Positions 11,080 through 23,373 are shown, counted from the stretch's first letter. The stretch is 64,000 nucleotides of DNA from Dermacentor variabilis (GCF_050947875.1 NC_134577.1:71861139-71925138), one strand, 5' to 3'. Translations and numbers: made by a program. Notes: generated from the sequence alone by a model not told the origin.

Positions 11080-11092
11080 TTGACGGTTCGTG
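11080..11092. repeat. Right target-site duplication of the I-like LINE
   Basis: Exact copy of 5751-5763. It follows directly on the CTTCC tail and sets the 3' edge of the element at 11079. Confidence 0.9.
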
Positions 11093-11129
11093 TTCGTCTT
11101 GCACCTCGGTTTCGCTCTGGGAACGCTAG

Positions 11130-11620
11130 TAATGATACATTTACTATCTAAAGTGACGAAGAAGAAGTGACGTCTCTAGAACGATGAAGACGGCATGGCG
11201 ACGATGCCATGACAACGATGTGATGATATTTCTCAAACGATGACGGCCGTAAAACGACAGTGTGGCGATGGAAAGCCTGACAACAACGGTATGACGACGA
11301 CAGTGTGATGACGGGGGCGTGACAATGACGGCATGGTGAGGGTCGAATGACGAAGCTGGAGTGACCATACTGGAACGGCCTCACGATGACGGTGTGACAA
11401 CGAATGCCTGAAGACTGTGTGACAACGATGGTGTGACGACAATTACGTAGCGAAGATGGCATGACGAGAGTCGAATCACTAAGCTGGAATCGCGTCGATA
11501 CGACTACAACGGCATCTCGCCCACATGTTCACACCTAGTGGTTTAAGCTGTGACAACTTGTGCCACTGGGGGCGTTGAAGGCGTGACGACGGCGTCTTGA
11601 GAATGACAATCGCTAAAGTT
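11130..11620. repeat. TGACGA-rich minisatellite block, copy 1
   Basis: Irregular tandem units built on GATGACGACGGTGTGA-like words, with interspersed AAGCTGGA and GAGTCGAATCAC segments. The right end (about 11460-11580) closely resembles the right end of the array at 46090-46220: both carry ATGACGAGAGTC, CTGGAAT, CACACCTAG or CACGCCTAG, and a CTGTGAC/CTGGTAGAC-CTTGGGGCACTGGG-like block. This is therefore a dispersed repeat family with a defined boundary rather than random low complexity. Open frames here read as His/Arg/Ser repeats and are artefacts of the repeat. Confidence 0.75.
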
Positions 11621-12596
11621 GGTATTCGTATATCTCATTGTTAATCCCTTTGTTGAACGCATGATGATCTTTACATCATCATTTGGTAGTGCTGGCAGAG
11701 GTTTGCGCTTTGGTTGGTGGAAGCGATTTTCTTTGTGGTTGGCCACACCATATGGATAATCACCCCGTTCCCCTCTCGCGAAGTTTTCCTGAGTTGTTGA
11801 ACCGCGTTGCTTTGGCGATTGGGCTTCCTTGCCATTTTCGTTCTTCTTACCTTGTTTCTTGGCTCTTTGCGATTACACAGTGCGATTAGACAACTACCGC
11901 CAGTGCGGTTGGTCTCTGTCGGGTCGGTTTCCATGTTCTCGTGAATTCGTGAACTCGTGTTCCATCTCGGTGGTTCGAGATTCTTTGTTTTAATCGTTTG
12001 GTGAGTGCCCTGAGGTGGAGAACATTGATGTCGGTGTTGTACCTGTAGCTGTCATTGGCTCTTTGGAGGCCTTCCAAGACATCTTCGGTGTTGTTGAAAC
12101 GGCCGCGGTCTCACGGACCATGCCTAGGCGTAGCGAACGCCGTGCATTTCCATGAGCGTTCTTGCCGCGCTTGTGACCCAACGCAGCTGCTACCGCTTCG
12201 AATTTTCTAACTCCAATATTTGTGTTAAAAATTCGCCTACAGGCCTAAAGTGATACCCGGTTGTAGATCTCTTCGAGTAGAGTTGAATAAATATCTTGGT
12301 TGTGGTCCTACGGTCATTGGAACGGGCGTAAGTTGGGTTTTTGGTAGAGCCCACGTGATGTACATCTGCTGGATCTGGCCTCCTAGCGGCAATCCTTTGT
12401 AGTGGAGTTAAATCGTATAAGCAAAAAAAATCATTTTTCATTTTTTACCTGCGTTACCATGGTCAATGTTGTCGCCGATGCAATGACGCAGCGCCCACTG
12501 TTGGAAGCCGTTACTGTCGACTACCCGCCACCTTTTTTCACGGGTTGTAGGGTGTGCAAAAAGACCTAGATAGGGTAGCGAACAGACACCGCGGCC
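11621..12596. other. No gene recognised
   Basis: Short frames on both strands (up to 87 codons) have no recognisable domain. The stretch 12180-12560 has moderately GC-balanced composition and could be old retroelement sequence, but I find no diagnostic motif. Confidence 0.5.
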
Positions 12597-12657
12597 TTTA
12601 CACTGGCAACAACCTTAGGAAACTGGCAATTTTACACTAGCAACAACCTTAGGAAAC
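12597..12657. repeat. Short tandem duplication, 34-bp period
   Basis: A 27-bp word beginning TTTACACT and ending TTAGGAAAC occurs at 12597-12623 and 12631-12657 with a single A/G difference. The two copies are separated by a 7-bp spacer. Confidence 0.85.
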
Positions 12658-13589
12658 GCAGCCTTTTATGGTGTGGGAGATTAGGGGAAAATTAGGCCTC
12701 GCGCTATACGTCGGACGAATACAAGCATTAGTGAATGCAAGGACCATTTCGTCTGGCGACCTAGCCTGGCGCTAATGGCACGAAAGAATTGTTTTCGATA
12801 TTCACAGGAGAAAAGTACAATATATTTACTGCATGCTGCTCGGGAGTCCACATCTAATGTTAATGAAAGGTATATCAGCCTGTTACAATATCTGGCGAAT
12901 CATAGAAATACATTGTTAGAAAGCAGAAATCTGAGCAGTTCGAGTCGCGGTTTTTTACGTGGATTACTGTATTGCATATAGCAGCTGCAGAACATAGAAG
13001 TTAAATCTGAAGTGACGTTCTTTTTTCTCCGCTGTGTTGTATTACTTCTTTAACATTTGCTTTTCCTTCGAGAGCTCCGTGGACAATACCAGATATTAGG
13101 GTGCCATGCTTTATTTTGTTTCAGTAACAGTACCCCAAAACCAACTTTGAGTGTAAGTAATACAAAGCTAAACATATGCAGAAACCCGCGACATACGAAG
13201 CCGTAGGAATAAAGTCGCGGCAGTGGTATTATGCTGGTAATATTCACTGTGCACAAGGAGAGTGCCAGTAATGTTTCTATACGGAGTACTGAAGATTTCA
13301 GGCAGTTTCTAAGATATTCTTTACGCTCACTCTTCCAGTACCCGATGGCGAATATGCGCTCGTTACAATCACTGCCGTTCTGTTTACGCACAGTGTTGCT
13401 TTTCCACACACTGTTATAAGTCTACGTGACCGTCATGCTAGCCTCCCTGTGGTGAATTTCGGACTGTGCTCACAAGTTCTCCTACAGGGAATTTCCCTCC
13501 CTAGGCTGACGACATTCCGCGAATGCATTGTCTCGGCCTTGTTTCTACCTGATATTGCTCACTGGCACACAACCGATATCTCGTCGTCT
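12658..13589. other. No gene recognised
   Basis: AT-rich, with only chance-length frames; the longest is 119 codons on the minus strand at 13050-13409 with no domain. Nothing to support. Confidence 0.5.
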
Positions 13590-14250
13590 TTATCAGATCT
13601 GGGTTCTGCCGACCTGAACAAAATTATTTCTCCACACCTTTTCCCCGCCAACCTTACGATCGCCTTCGTCTCCTCACCTCTTATCGGAACGTCTTTGACC
13701 TTTGTGACCGTCCTTTGTGTCAGATCTGCGCTGTGAAGCACCGCATAAACATGGCGAGGTTCCTCCGATCCACCGACGGCCATACCGAGTATCTCCAGCT
13801 AAGCGCCGCATGCTTCAAAAGGAGGTCGACAGGATGCTCGCCAAAGGTATAATCGAGCCATCCTGCAGCCCTGGGCTTCTTCTGTGGTTTTTGCTAAAGA
13901 TAACAGAGCCAGCTGGAGATATTGCTCGGGCTTCCTGCAACTTAATAAGGTCAACAAAAAAGACGTGTACCTGCTCCCACGAATAGACCATGCTCTGGAT
14001 TGTCTTCACGGCGCCGAGTTCATTTCTTAAATGGACCTTCCGTCAGGGTACAGGCACGTCGCCGCTGACGACATCGACCGTGAAAAGACCGCTTTGTTGC
14101 ACCTGATGCCTTTTATGAGTTTAACGCCATGCCCTTCAGCTTATGCAATGGCCTGGTTACCTTGGAACGCATGATCATAAACACCCTCTTGCATGGCTTT
14201 TAACGATCCATTTCATGGTTTTATCTTGACGACGTCATTGTAAAAAAATG
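13590..14250 (+). pseudogene. Decayed Ty3/gypsy pol fragment (RT region), different family from the 23.4-kb element
   Basis: Several frames together recreate the start of a gypsy RT. These are a KHRIN segment near 13735, RRPYRVSPAKRRM and EVDRMLAKGIIEPSCSP at about 13776-13870, a LLPRIDHALDCLHGAEF block near 13970-14025, then MDLPSGY, DREKTA and a final YLDDVIV catalytic block near 14220-14243. At least two frameshifts and several stops interrupt it, so it is a fossil. The flanking protease, RNase H and integrase were not found, and no LTR is visible. The lineage is close to the intact element but not the same family, as the aligned words differ. Confidence 0.85.
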
Positions 14251-16039
14251 CACATATACGAACCAACATATCGTTGTACAACCCTTGCTTCTCCTCTGTA
14301 GAAAGCGTTTGTGTTTATGTACGTGAATTTCGGAAAATTATTCTAAAGTGGCTTCGAAATGCTTGCAAAAATGGAAACATATTCCATGAGTATGTTGTCA
14401 TAATTATTAGACCTACGACGATTGCTGTTTTGTGTATTCCGATTCTCCGTCTGCATGGTGGTACAGAACGAAGCCTGAAAAGTGACAAGAATGCTAACTC
14501 AATGATGACCACAAACTATTTAAAATATTTAGCCTGCCCCATGTCCTTCCCTATAGAGTTCGGAACAACATGGCGTCGCCATACAAATATGGCGAGCCGC
14601 AATCTTTGCTTTAGCATCCCGTCCGAACACCGACAGGGGCTCCAAACACTGCGGAGAGAACAGAACGATTCATCACCCTGGTACGACGATGACGGTATGC
14701 CCACAACACGATGATGACACTGCAATGACGACGATAGAATGTTGTTGTTGGATGCTGTTTAAAGATTTATTTTTATTCAACGGATATACTTTTTTTCTTA
14801 CATCCTCGCTGAAATAAGGAGAGAACAAGAACATTTCTAACTGTGTTTTAATGTAGACAGCGTCAAAGCCAAATATATCTTCAAATGTTGTTTTCTGCTT
14901 CTAGCACAGGTTTTTCAATAGAACGTCGTCTAACTATTCTTTGGGGGATATCGCATTTCTAAAAGTTTAAGGCATTTCAGCATCGGGAAACTGAAAGAAG
15001 TACGAGTCCATTGTTGCGGCAATCAAGCACAAGAAATAAAAAAAAGAAAACAGCAATAGAAAGTGATTTTCTCAACTGTCGACGCTTGAAGATCAAATTT
15101 ACGTCGTCCACAAGCAAACATCAGAACCACAAATCGTTCTTTAAGCCACAACTTTTTTATACCTTTTTTTTTGTGTCTCCGAACTTTGTGACTTGAAAGC
15201 GTTTATAGCTCAAGGTTTAGTCTCCTTCTCAGTCTAGTACATTTTTATCTCATCGTTCGTTATCAACGTCATTACCTGCGTGCACCGCCACTAAAAATCT
15301 GTTTCTCATTAGGAACACTTGCCTGAGTTTATCAGATTTTTCTTTCGAGATTTTTCCTAAGTGGCGCAACGTTTTTCTCGAATTCAGGCTTTCCTCTTTA
15401 TTTTCCTCCTTTTTCGCTCTTCACAAACGACGGCCTCTTAGCAGCGGAATCTTTCTGTGTGCTTTCGGAGGCCTTTCCTCCACAATGCGTAATGTTTCTT
15501 AAAATGTTGTTCCAAAGTTTTTTGACCGACCATCTTCAACGCTAGGAAAGGTAAACTTTCTTTGACTTTAAGACATATAGAGGCAGATGGGGAAGAATAT
15601 AATCACAATAATTTGAGCGGCGAAACACATAACTTTTTAGTCTGGGGTCGACGGTCTGCAATCGCCTACAAATTTTTTGCTATGTTAACAGGTTGTTCTT
15701 GGCTGTGCTGTTGCTGTGTGTTTTTTCCTGCAGTTGATGTTCCATTATTTGAGCCTCGCTCTTCCAGAAAAAAAAAGAAATTATTTTTTTGTTATTTTTT
15801 GCCCATTTAGTCGATATACTGAACTCCAAACAAAAAAAAAACTCCAAAGCTATGTTTCTGCGCTTCGTCTCGTCCGTAAATCCTCTCACGTTCTACCTCC
15901 TACCAGCCTCCTGGTTAACTCTGTGGTTCTCGAGTAACCACTATGAAAATGCGACGGCGCCTGGTTGGATGGGTGACACTAAGCGCGAATTTCTCTTCAA
16001 GTGTAAAGCTTGGATTTCGAAGGACACGCGTGGTATTTA
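14251..16039. other. AT-rich DNA without recognisable gene
   Basis: Contains T-rich tracts and a short TGACGATG-like patch at 14690-14740 resembling the minisatellite family. Open frames are short and low-complexity. I see no domain. Confidence 0.5.
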
Positions 16040-16482
16040 CCGTAGCTTCAAGATATATTCATTATTGGACGGGCAGACTCCCCGGACTGTTCAGTGTGTG
16101 GCGCTGTACAGACTATAGAACATGTGCTCGTGGTGTGCCCTGAGTATGCGCGAGAAAGACTGACATTGGCAGATACATTGAGACATTTACACAATGGACC
16201 ACTGTCGGAGGACCTCTTGCTAGGCGCCTGGCCACAGAGTTGGCAGACGACAGAGACAATGCGTGCACTTTCACGTTTCCTAGGTGACACGGGCCTGGAC
16301 TCACGCCTGTGATGCCAGTTGTGTAATGTGTCATTCACCTCGTTCCTCCCATTATCATCCCCCATTGTGAACCTTTTTCTTCCCCTCTTCCCCTTCCCTT
16401 ACGTAGAGTAGCAGGCCAGATGCTCCATTATCCGGCCGACCTCTCTACGTTTTCCAATCATTAAAATACTTCTTCTTCTTGG
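16040..16482 (+). pseudogene. 5'-truncated I-like LINE: ORF2 C-terminus and 3' UTR
   Basis: An open frame ending TGA at 16310-16312 encodes a Cys/His motif (CSVCGAVQTIEHVLVVCPEY) followed by a tail ending GDTGLDSRL. It matches in layout the end of the full LINE ORF2 (CNAC...EHILCDCPEY ... DTGLDKRL). An upstream TAG in this frame at 16043-16045 shows decay or the truncation point. The 3' UTR carries the GTAGAGTAGC motif, a stem at 16414-16421 with 16430-16437, then a CTT-repeat tail at 16470-16482. 5' truncation is the normal fate of LINE insertions. I did not find a TSD. Confidence 0.85.
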
Positions 16483-16791
16483 CGAAGTGTGTTTTTCTTT
16501 TCAAACGGGAATGCCGTATTTGGGGCGACATGTTTGCGTCTATTGCCCAACAATGTGTGGCTTTTAGTTTATCCATTCTGATTCTTATTATGCTTTCTTT
16601 TCTTTCCGAAGAGAGTTGGTATAATGAGCAATTTCATTTCGTATGCCTTGCCAAGCATTCGTTTATTCACTTCGCTACGAAAAGTTAAACGCCATCGAGC
16701 ATAGTACTACCCGCGCGAAGCTATACGACTTTCCGTGACTATTAGTCACGTAGACTTCGTATGCTCTGTACATAAAACTACCAAGTCATTA
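16483..16791. other. No gene recognised
   Basis: A 69-codon frame starting at 16479 has hydrophobic stretches but no family resemblance. Nothing else seen. Confidence 0.5.
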
Positions 16792-17045
16792 TTTCCCTAA
16801 AGCCATCCGCCGTGGTTGCTCAGTGGCTATGGTGTTGGGCTGCTGCGCACGAGGTCGCGGGATTGAATCCCGGCCATGGCGGCCGCATTTCGATGGGGGC
16901 GAAATGCGAAAACACTCGTGTACTTAGATTTAAGTGCACGGGAAAGAACCCCAGGTGGTCGAAATTTCCGGAGTCCTCCACTACGGCGTGTCTCATAATC
17001 AAAAAGTGGTTTTGGCACGTAGAACCCCATAATTCTTTTCCCTAA
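16792..17045 (+). mobile_element. tRNA-derived SINE, full-length (copy 1)
   Basis: Body 16801-17036, flanked by TTTCCCTAA at 16792-16800 and 17037-17045. The head is tRNA-like, with an A-box-like TTGCTCAGTGG and a B-box-like GATTGAATCCC. It is followed by a non-tRNA body with the family words AACCCCAGGTGGTC and GTGGTTTTGGCACGTA. It would be transcribed by RNA polymerase III from its internal boxes and moved by LINE machinery. The family resembles the ixodid-tick SINE Ruka (from memory). Confidence 0.9.
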
Positions 17046-19335
17046 GGACATACGCTTTATACGCTATGTTTCTGCAACGAGCCTCCAAATTTCCTAAAAC
17101 GGGAGACTGGAGAGAAAAGTACGGTTGTTTGGCGAAGAGCGATTATAGGATTGGCAGTGATCACAATTAGCGCAGTTTTTTTGCCGAAACATCACTCTTG
17201 AAGATTTGAATATTTCCCGCACTACGGTTACTATCGAAATATAAAATTAAAGTCGGCCCGTGTGTAGACGATGTCCACAACAATAAAATTCTGCAAGGAA
17301 CAACCTTTTGAAGATGTGCGTCCTCAGAAGCAATTTCGGTTTGTAGGTGATAGATATATATATAATATATATGATGATATACAAAATATATATGATGATA
17401 TATAAAATATACAGCTGTTACCATTCCTGCAGAATCTCTTCTGAACTTCACAAGTTGATGAGAAGTTTCCCGTTTGGAAGCCATGCTCTTGTATTTCTTC
17501 AAGCAGAGAAACAAATCTTTATCTCGTCACCAACACCCACAAAACGTTCGGTAGTCAGTGTTAGCTGTCGCTAACATTTGATTGGATCGTTCCACTCAAT
17601 TTCCTATAATCTAGGCGGCGACAGTTTGCGACATCACGCGAGAGGTAATTTGATACGTCCAAATCTATGTCATGTTATTTCGCACCAGCATTTTCTTTAC
17701 TTTTTCCTTAAGCTCCCTTTGTAGTTTCGTCTTTTGTTGAATAATCCGAAGTCTTGTTATTCTTTAATGCATTCAGCTGCTGCTGTTCTGTTCATTTATG
17801 CCTTGTCTCCAAAAAACATTTATTATCGTAAATTTTAAATTTCCCCGTTGTTGTTTGTATTATTAATTCTAGTCATCATGCACAGGAGGTCCCATTTCAG
17901 TTTCTGACTACGGGATCTCCTTCTGTATATACTTATCATGTAATTATCCCAATTTTTGTCGTGAATAAACTAATTCTGATTCTGATCCGGAAGCGCTTCT
18001 ACACAGTCCCAGCAGTGACGTCTAGCTGCATAGCAAACCCTTGTTGAACCGACGCAAGGCTGTTGCTCGCTAACTGCTATAGATTTCGGGGACGTTTCTC
18101 CTAACGAATATACGGTCTGTCGTTCGTCTGGCCACGTTTCCAAAACCACCCATGACCGCGCGCAGTTCCCGCTCGCTCATATATTATTAACGTCCCTTCT
18201 CTCTGCTTTGTTCGGTATCAGATGGATGGCAAGACTTTTGGCGTTCGACTTTGCTTCTACCGTTACCAGATAGTCAGAGACAAAGAAGTGGGACAAGGCA
18301 TGGTCCCCGCAAATCACGTGCCATATTGCAAAAGCGGTACACATGCCTGTATTTAGTTCTCTACTGCCGTATACTAGTATAGTAGATCAACCTGATCTCG
18401 ATCATCTTGATAATCTTTACCTCTTATAACTCCGCAGATAGATAGGCGGGGATAGAGGGATGGGCGGATGGACGGATGGACAGATTTTTGTGATCTTGTG
18501 TTCTGAAAAGCGCACCTCGCGCACCGCACGCTAGGATTATTTCAATTCACGCCATGCGACTACGCCCACTATGTCCAGAAGCCAAATGCTCGACCTTCTC
18601 GGCCGTTAGTAAACTGCACGAATCCTGCGAAATGCATTCAATGCGGAATTCGAAGAACATAACATAGTTATTCTAACATTCGTTTCGATAAACCATGGAT
18701 TTAGAAAGCTCCGATATAACAGTAGTTCCGCAAAATTTACGCGAACAAACAATAAAACCTCCCACAAATTCAAATGAGAAGGCAGTTATTAAACACAACT
18801 TGTGGACTGAAAACATAGATTTTCAATGAAGAGATGCGCTACGGCAACTTGGTTTTTCATTTTATTCATTCTGGCATGCCACAATCCTCGTAAGAAATCT
18901 ACGTAATAGTGTAAGTGTAAAACCCTCAATAGTAATCTAATGATAATTTCCTCGTTTTTTTTTTCAAATTGACAAACAATTTTATAAGATATCTGCGCTT
19001 CATATGATTCTCACAGAGAAACCTCGTGGGATCTCGTGTTGCACCTTAACGCTGACATCCAATACAACGAAGCTGTTGGCTTGTTGTCATAAAGGCAAAA
19101 TCGACGTTACAGTAGGCAAATTATTGAATAAAACGATACATAATATGGTGCGCTCAACGTTATTTATATATACTTTTTGGCTAGCGCTGACGTAGAAGAA
19201 GCAAGAATGAGGTTGACTATTACAACTGCGAAAGTTATCCGCGCAGGTCTCATGAAACAAACAAGTAGGTGCAACGCCTGCAATCCACTACACTCGATTC
19301 TTGCTTTGTTATTGTTGTTGTTATCGTCGTCGTCA
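17046..19335. other. No gene recognised; one AT dinucleotide-rich patch
   Basis: A patch at about 17347-17412 contains two near copies of a TATATGATGATATA word. A short GGATGGACGGAT patch lies near 18460-18480. Remaining frames are short and unremarkable. Confidence 0.5.
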
Positions 19336-19573
19336 CCCGCATTGGTTTCTTAGCGGCTATGCTGTTGGTCTGCTAATCACGAGGTCGCGGGATTGAATCC
19401 CGGACATGGCGGCCACATTTCTATGAAGGTGAAATGTGAAAACACCCGTGAATACGCATACTTAGACTTAGGCCCACGTTAAAGAACCCGAGGTGGTCCA
19501 AATTTCCGGTGTTCCCCACTACGACGAGCCTCATAATCAGACTCGTGGTTTTGGCACGCAAAACCCGATAATT
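19336..19573 (+). mobile_element. tRNA-derived SINE, diverged (copy 2)
   Basis: The same head and body order as the other copies (CTATGCTGTTGGTCTGCTAA, then GAGGTCGCGGGATTGAATCC, AGAACCCGAGGTGGTC, GTGGTTTTGGCACGCA), but with many substitutions and a damaged A box (TTTCTTAGCGG). No convincing TSD was found. It is an older copy than the others on this strand. Confidence 0.88.
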
Positions 19574-22440
19574 CAGCTTTGTTTCCTCGTCGACATTCTC
19601 ATCATCGACTCTTTATTCGTGTGATCATATCTCTAGTGTCCTAACTTCCATCTCGGTTTTCTCAGAAAGCAGCAGTTTTCCGGACCATGAGCATGGGAAT
19701 TTTACGCCGTTGACAGCCTATCGTCAGGACATAAGACGAAGACAAATTGCTGAGTCACAAGAAGCTTGTGCGTGTGTTTCTGGTTGCACTTTCTAACTGC
19801 TTCGGGTTGTTTTCCTGTTCCGATCTGTAGTGTGTTTTATTTTTCGCACATGGGAGGCATTCTTTTTCCCGCTGACGCGATGGACATCTGCGCTAACGAG
19901 TTGACGAACAATGGGCCATGCTGCCTCCTAGCTGAGATTATTACAACAAGAGCAGCAATGGCGTACGAGTCCCTGCCAAAATAAGGATTGTATCGCAGAC
20001 AAAAAAAATTAATCAGAAACAGGATAACCTCGAACGTTCTGCAGGAACACGAACAAATAATGTAACCTACCGGGAACAGTAAAAGCTATCTTGCCGATCA
20101 ACGCGGTGGGTAAAATAAGCACAAGAAAGCACTGAGAATGAGAGCAGAGCACACAGGAGCACAGTGCGACATGGGTGGAGCATGTTCGGCTCGATAGCGA
20201 AAACGTGAAGAGCGTGTAACGCACGCCAGGTGGCGTCGTGATAAATGCCCTCAATATCGGCTGCTGCAGCACGCGGCACTGCGTGTGACAGCTCAGAAAG
20301 AAGCACAGCTTCATTTTAAGCACTGACATCTTTGTTTATAGTGGACATTGGCGAGAGTGTGTGAGAGTATTATCAACACTGCCGCGCTTTTAGTTAAAAG
20401 ATTTTGATATGAAAGGTAGACAAAAGGCTCAAGGTTATACGATCAGTCCTTTCGCATTTGACATCGCTGTTTCCTCCGAAAATTGACAGTGTGTGTGGCC
20501 ACGAAAGAGAACCGCTTGCTGGACAAAGAACGCGTGTATATGCGTGGAATACTTTCGACGTTACCAAATTTCGACCAGGCAACGAGCCCTCGTCATATGC
20601 AATGCTTCAATAAGAAATAATCAAGCGTTGATAAATTACGAGCAGTAACTGGTTCCTGTTCTAGTTCTGCAGTAACCATGCGCCTATGTGTAAACCAGAT
20701 TTTTTTTACCATTTCGAAGTAGGCAAAACTAGCCGTGGTTGCTGTTCACTTACAGCCACACCGGCCTCAGCACGGCGTAACCCGGTACAGGACCTGTCTT
20801 TCTACGCTTCATGTAGTAGCTTTCGCCGAGTCGCTATCGATAATTTCCTACAAACTTTTGTGCCTACTGCAAAAATTGTGCCGTGGCGTATCTCATTTGT
20901 CTGTACGACAAACGACAATACACGCGACTTGTGCCTTCCTTCCACCCCTCGCCCGCTTTTGAATCAAGACGCCCAAGAAGAAGAGTTTCCCTCTTCTCTT
21001 GTTCTCTCCTTTTTTGCGTTTGATGAAACTCTCAGCTTTTGAATAGCGGGGAAGTAGATTCAAGTACACAACAAGCGTGGCATGTATGCTGAAAATAAAA
21101 CGCAACGTCACACTGAGGGATGCATGTATAGGGTTGGGATATAGGACGTCGCGACAGGAGTCTACCATAGAAAACTTCGTTCAAGTAGATACGGCAAAAA
21201 GAAAAATCCAAAACTTCTGTGCCCTGTTGCCGTCATGCAAAAAAGTCTAGAGGAAAGAAACACGGCAAGTCGCGATGACAGATTGCACTTTGAAGTGGCG
21301 CGAAAGCCGAGATGAATATTTGCTGCAAGCAGTGGGCTGAATGGAGAAGGTGACGCTATCATCTCGTCGGGGAAAAAAAAGAAAGATGAAGAACGCATCT
21401 TCAAGGGGCGGCTGAGCGTGGAAAAAATATCCCATTGAATGTCAAAGGATGCTTCGCTGATTGCGTAGCACGATGGGGAAAAAAATACAGCAACATAACA
21501 GCGATGCGAGCCCGTTGTTTGGGCGACCCCAAATGTGCGACCTAAATGACAGCAAGATTTTTGCAGTTTGACAGCGATATCTTACAGTTCGTAGGAGGCG
21601 GGTGCGATTGTAAGTACGGTTATGCAAAAAAAAAAACAAAGAGAACAAAAGCTTGCTTCCGCGTTGTCTTTGCAACCTCTCCTTTCTTAAAAACAGTGAT
21701 TTGGCTTGCCTTCGTTGAACTTCATAACGCACAAGACCGGAAAATACTATTTTTCATTTCAAGCGTAAAGGGACGCAGGCGAATACACATTCGCTTGTGT
21801 TCATTCGCGTTATAAACCAAAAATATGTTACGGCGCCAACTCGCCCAACTTTCCATTTTTTTTTTCTGGTGGGAAATACTACCTCGGAAAGACCCAGGAG
21901 CTCGAAACCACACAGACGAGAGTTACGGAATAGGGAGTGTCATTTGAGAATTGCTATGATATGTTGGAAGATGCTATCAGTGGCTCGGTGCTTTTTTTTT
22001 AACTAAGCACTTAAAGTCGGTGGGGAAGAAACCAAAACGGTGCTTTAATTCTTGACGTGCATTTATTTTTATTCAGCAATGATTTCATTGCTCATGGAAT
22101 TTCAATTGCGCTAATGCAAAAAAATTAGATTGCAACATATAGGCTAAAGTATTTTTCTAGTAGCTTCGTGATAAAACGTTAGTAAACACCACCACATGAT
22201 AAGTAATCAATCTTTGGGTACTCGGAAAGGACAAATTGCGCTATCAGCCAAAGGAAAAAAAAAGTTGGCTACCCAATCATAAGAAAAGATTACAATAGTA
22301 AAATAGCAATGGCGAAAAGCGAGCTCATTTCGATGACCTGAAAACGTAATTAAGCATACAAAATTACGTTTTACTGCACTCAAAAATATAAAGAAACGCT
22401 GCACAGTGGCAGAGTACGCTGCCGGAGCCGCTCCATGGGA
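19574..22440. other. No gene recognised
   Basis: Frames up to 118 codons occur on both strands and overlap each other; none shows a domain, and A/T runs near 21625 and 21860 create low-complexity frames. The 2.9 kb otherwise holds nothing I can support. Confidence 0.5.
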
Positions 22441-22619
22441 GCTCCATTTTCGGCGCCCCGCACTGCAGTGTCTTCGCGGCGAAGTTTCTTCGCGTCGTTT
22501 ACACGGGACAAATCTGAACACTCCACCCAAGGTCGACGGCGAGCTGCGGGTTGTCCTGCTCTCTGGCACAGCGGTCTGTTGAGCCAGATGTTGCCCGGTT
22601 GCAGCCGGGAGCGTAGCTA
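22441..22619. repeat. Dispersed repeat family R1, copy A (179 bp)
   Basis: Clearly homologous to 49636-49813. Shared words in order are GCTCCATTTTCGGC, GTCTTCGCGGCGAAG, a CACC/CCAC-GTCGA(T/C)GGCGA block, CACAGCGGT, GTTGCAGCCG and GCGTAGCT. The two copies differ by scattered substitutions and small indels. The family is GC-richer than its surroundings. No ORF is shared between copies, so it is probably a non-autonomous element or fragment. Identity unknown. Confidence 0.8.
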
Positions 22620-22756
22620 TACGGTTCGCATCTTCAGCAGCGGTTCGTACTTTGCGAGCAGGCGCTATACGTGTGTCGAGGAGTAAACACATGTATCCAG
22701 ACTGCCTGGTGCACATGTGTCATCCCTTGACCTGTTGCACGGTAACTTGCTGCTGC

Positions 22757-23373
22757 GGATGATGATGTCGATGTTTTATTCGCATACCATTTGAAAGTGG
22801 TTGGTGTCAAACAGTCGTCCGGCTTGCTTCATTTAACCAGGTCCAGCTACATGCAGCATGAAACTGATACATGCAATTGCTACATGTCGGGACACCTGGT
22901 GGAATATAACCGAACTTCAATGCAAAGTTTGTACCGAGGGTGCGCGACGTGCACGTCACAGCGCGTGTCAAATCGCTAGATAAGATGATATTGATAATGA
23001 TGACGATTTAAAGGCGTTCCATTTCAAACGGAATGGTGACAGTCATCTAGCCTGCTTGAATTAATCAGGTAGGCCGTACATATTTATCATTGCATCAATA
23101 TTTACACATCTCAATAATCTATTTTCTTCCTCAAGATTCTCTATGTACCTTGCGCCGCTACGTATGTAACTCCTACGTGGCGTGCCACCTGGTGTAGTAG
23201 TATGAAAGCGCAATTAAAAGTCCGCACGTACGGACGCTACGCGGCACGTATCTCACATCGCAAGACAAGTGGCACGATACGGTGCTAATGATGATAACGA
23301 TTCATTGAGATTTCCTGTGGAACGCGGCGGTGACAGTCACGTAACCAGCTTGATTTAATGCGCTGTACAATAT
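22757..23373. repeat. Three diverged copies of one interspersed repeat in a row
   Basis: Approximate copies at 22757-22850, 22984-23092 and 23286-23373. Each runs from a GATGATGA-rich start, through a CATTT-A-A(C)GG stretch, to (GGTGACAGTCA) and (CTGCTTGAATTAATCAGGT)-like words. A GATGATGA-rich end is what I would expect from a LINE 3' tail in reverse orientation, but I cannot assign the family. The gypsy element is inserted at the right end of the third copy. Confidence 0.6.

Larger units (their letters stand above)
5751..11092 (+). mobile_element. Near-complete I-like non-LTR retrotransposon (LINE) with 13-bp TSD
   Basis: The element body is 5764-11079 (about 5.3 kb). It is flanked by the perfect direct repeat TTGACGGTTCGTG at 5751-5763 and 11080-11092, which is the expected target-site duplication. 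The order is a 106-bp 5' UTR, ORF1 (Gag-like, zinc knuckles), ORF2 (APE endonuclease, reverse transcriptase, RNase H, terminal Cys/His motif), a roughly 190-bp 3' UTR and a CTTCC-rich simple tail. An APE-RT-RNase H order with a Gag-like ORF1 fits the I superfamily; a finer clade call needs a tree. The only clear lesion is one in-frame TGA in ORF2 (8409-8411). The intact TSD and nearly intact ORFs suggest a recent insertion. The copy is not 5'-truncated relative to ORF1, though I cannot prove the exact first base is native. Confidence 0.93.

Noticed and set aside
14274..14714. 146-codon plus-strand ORF following the gypsy fossil
   Set aside because: No integrase or RNase H motif; it is not a continuation of pol, and its end runs into minisatellite-like GACGATGACG.
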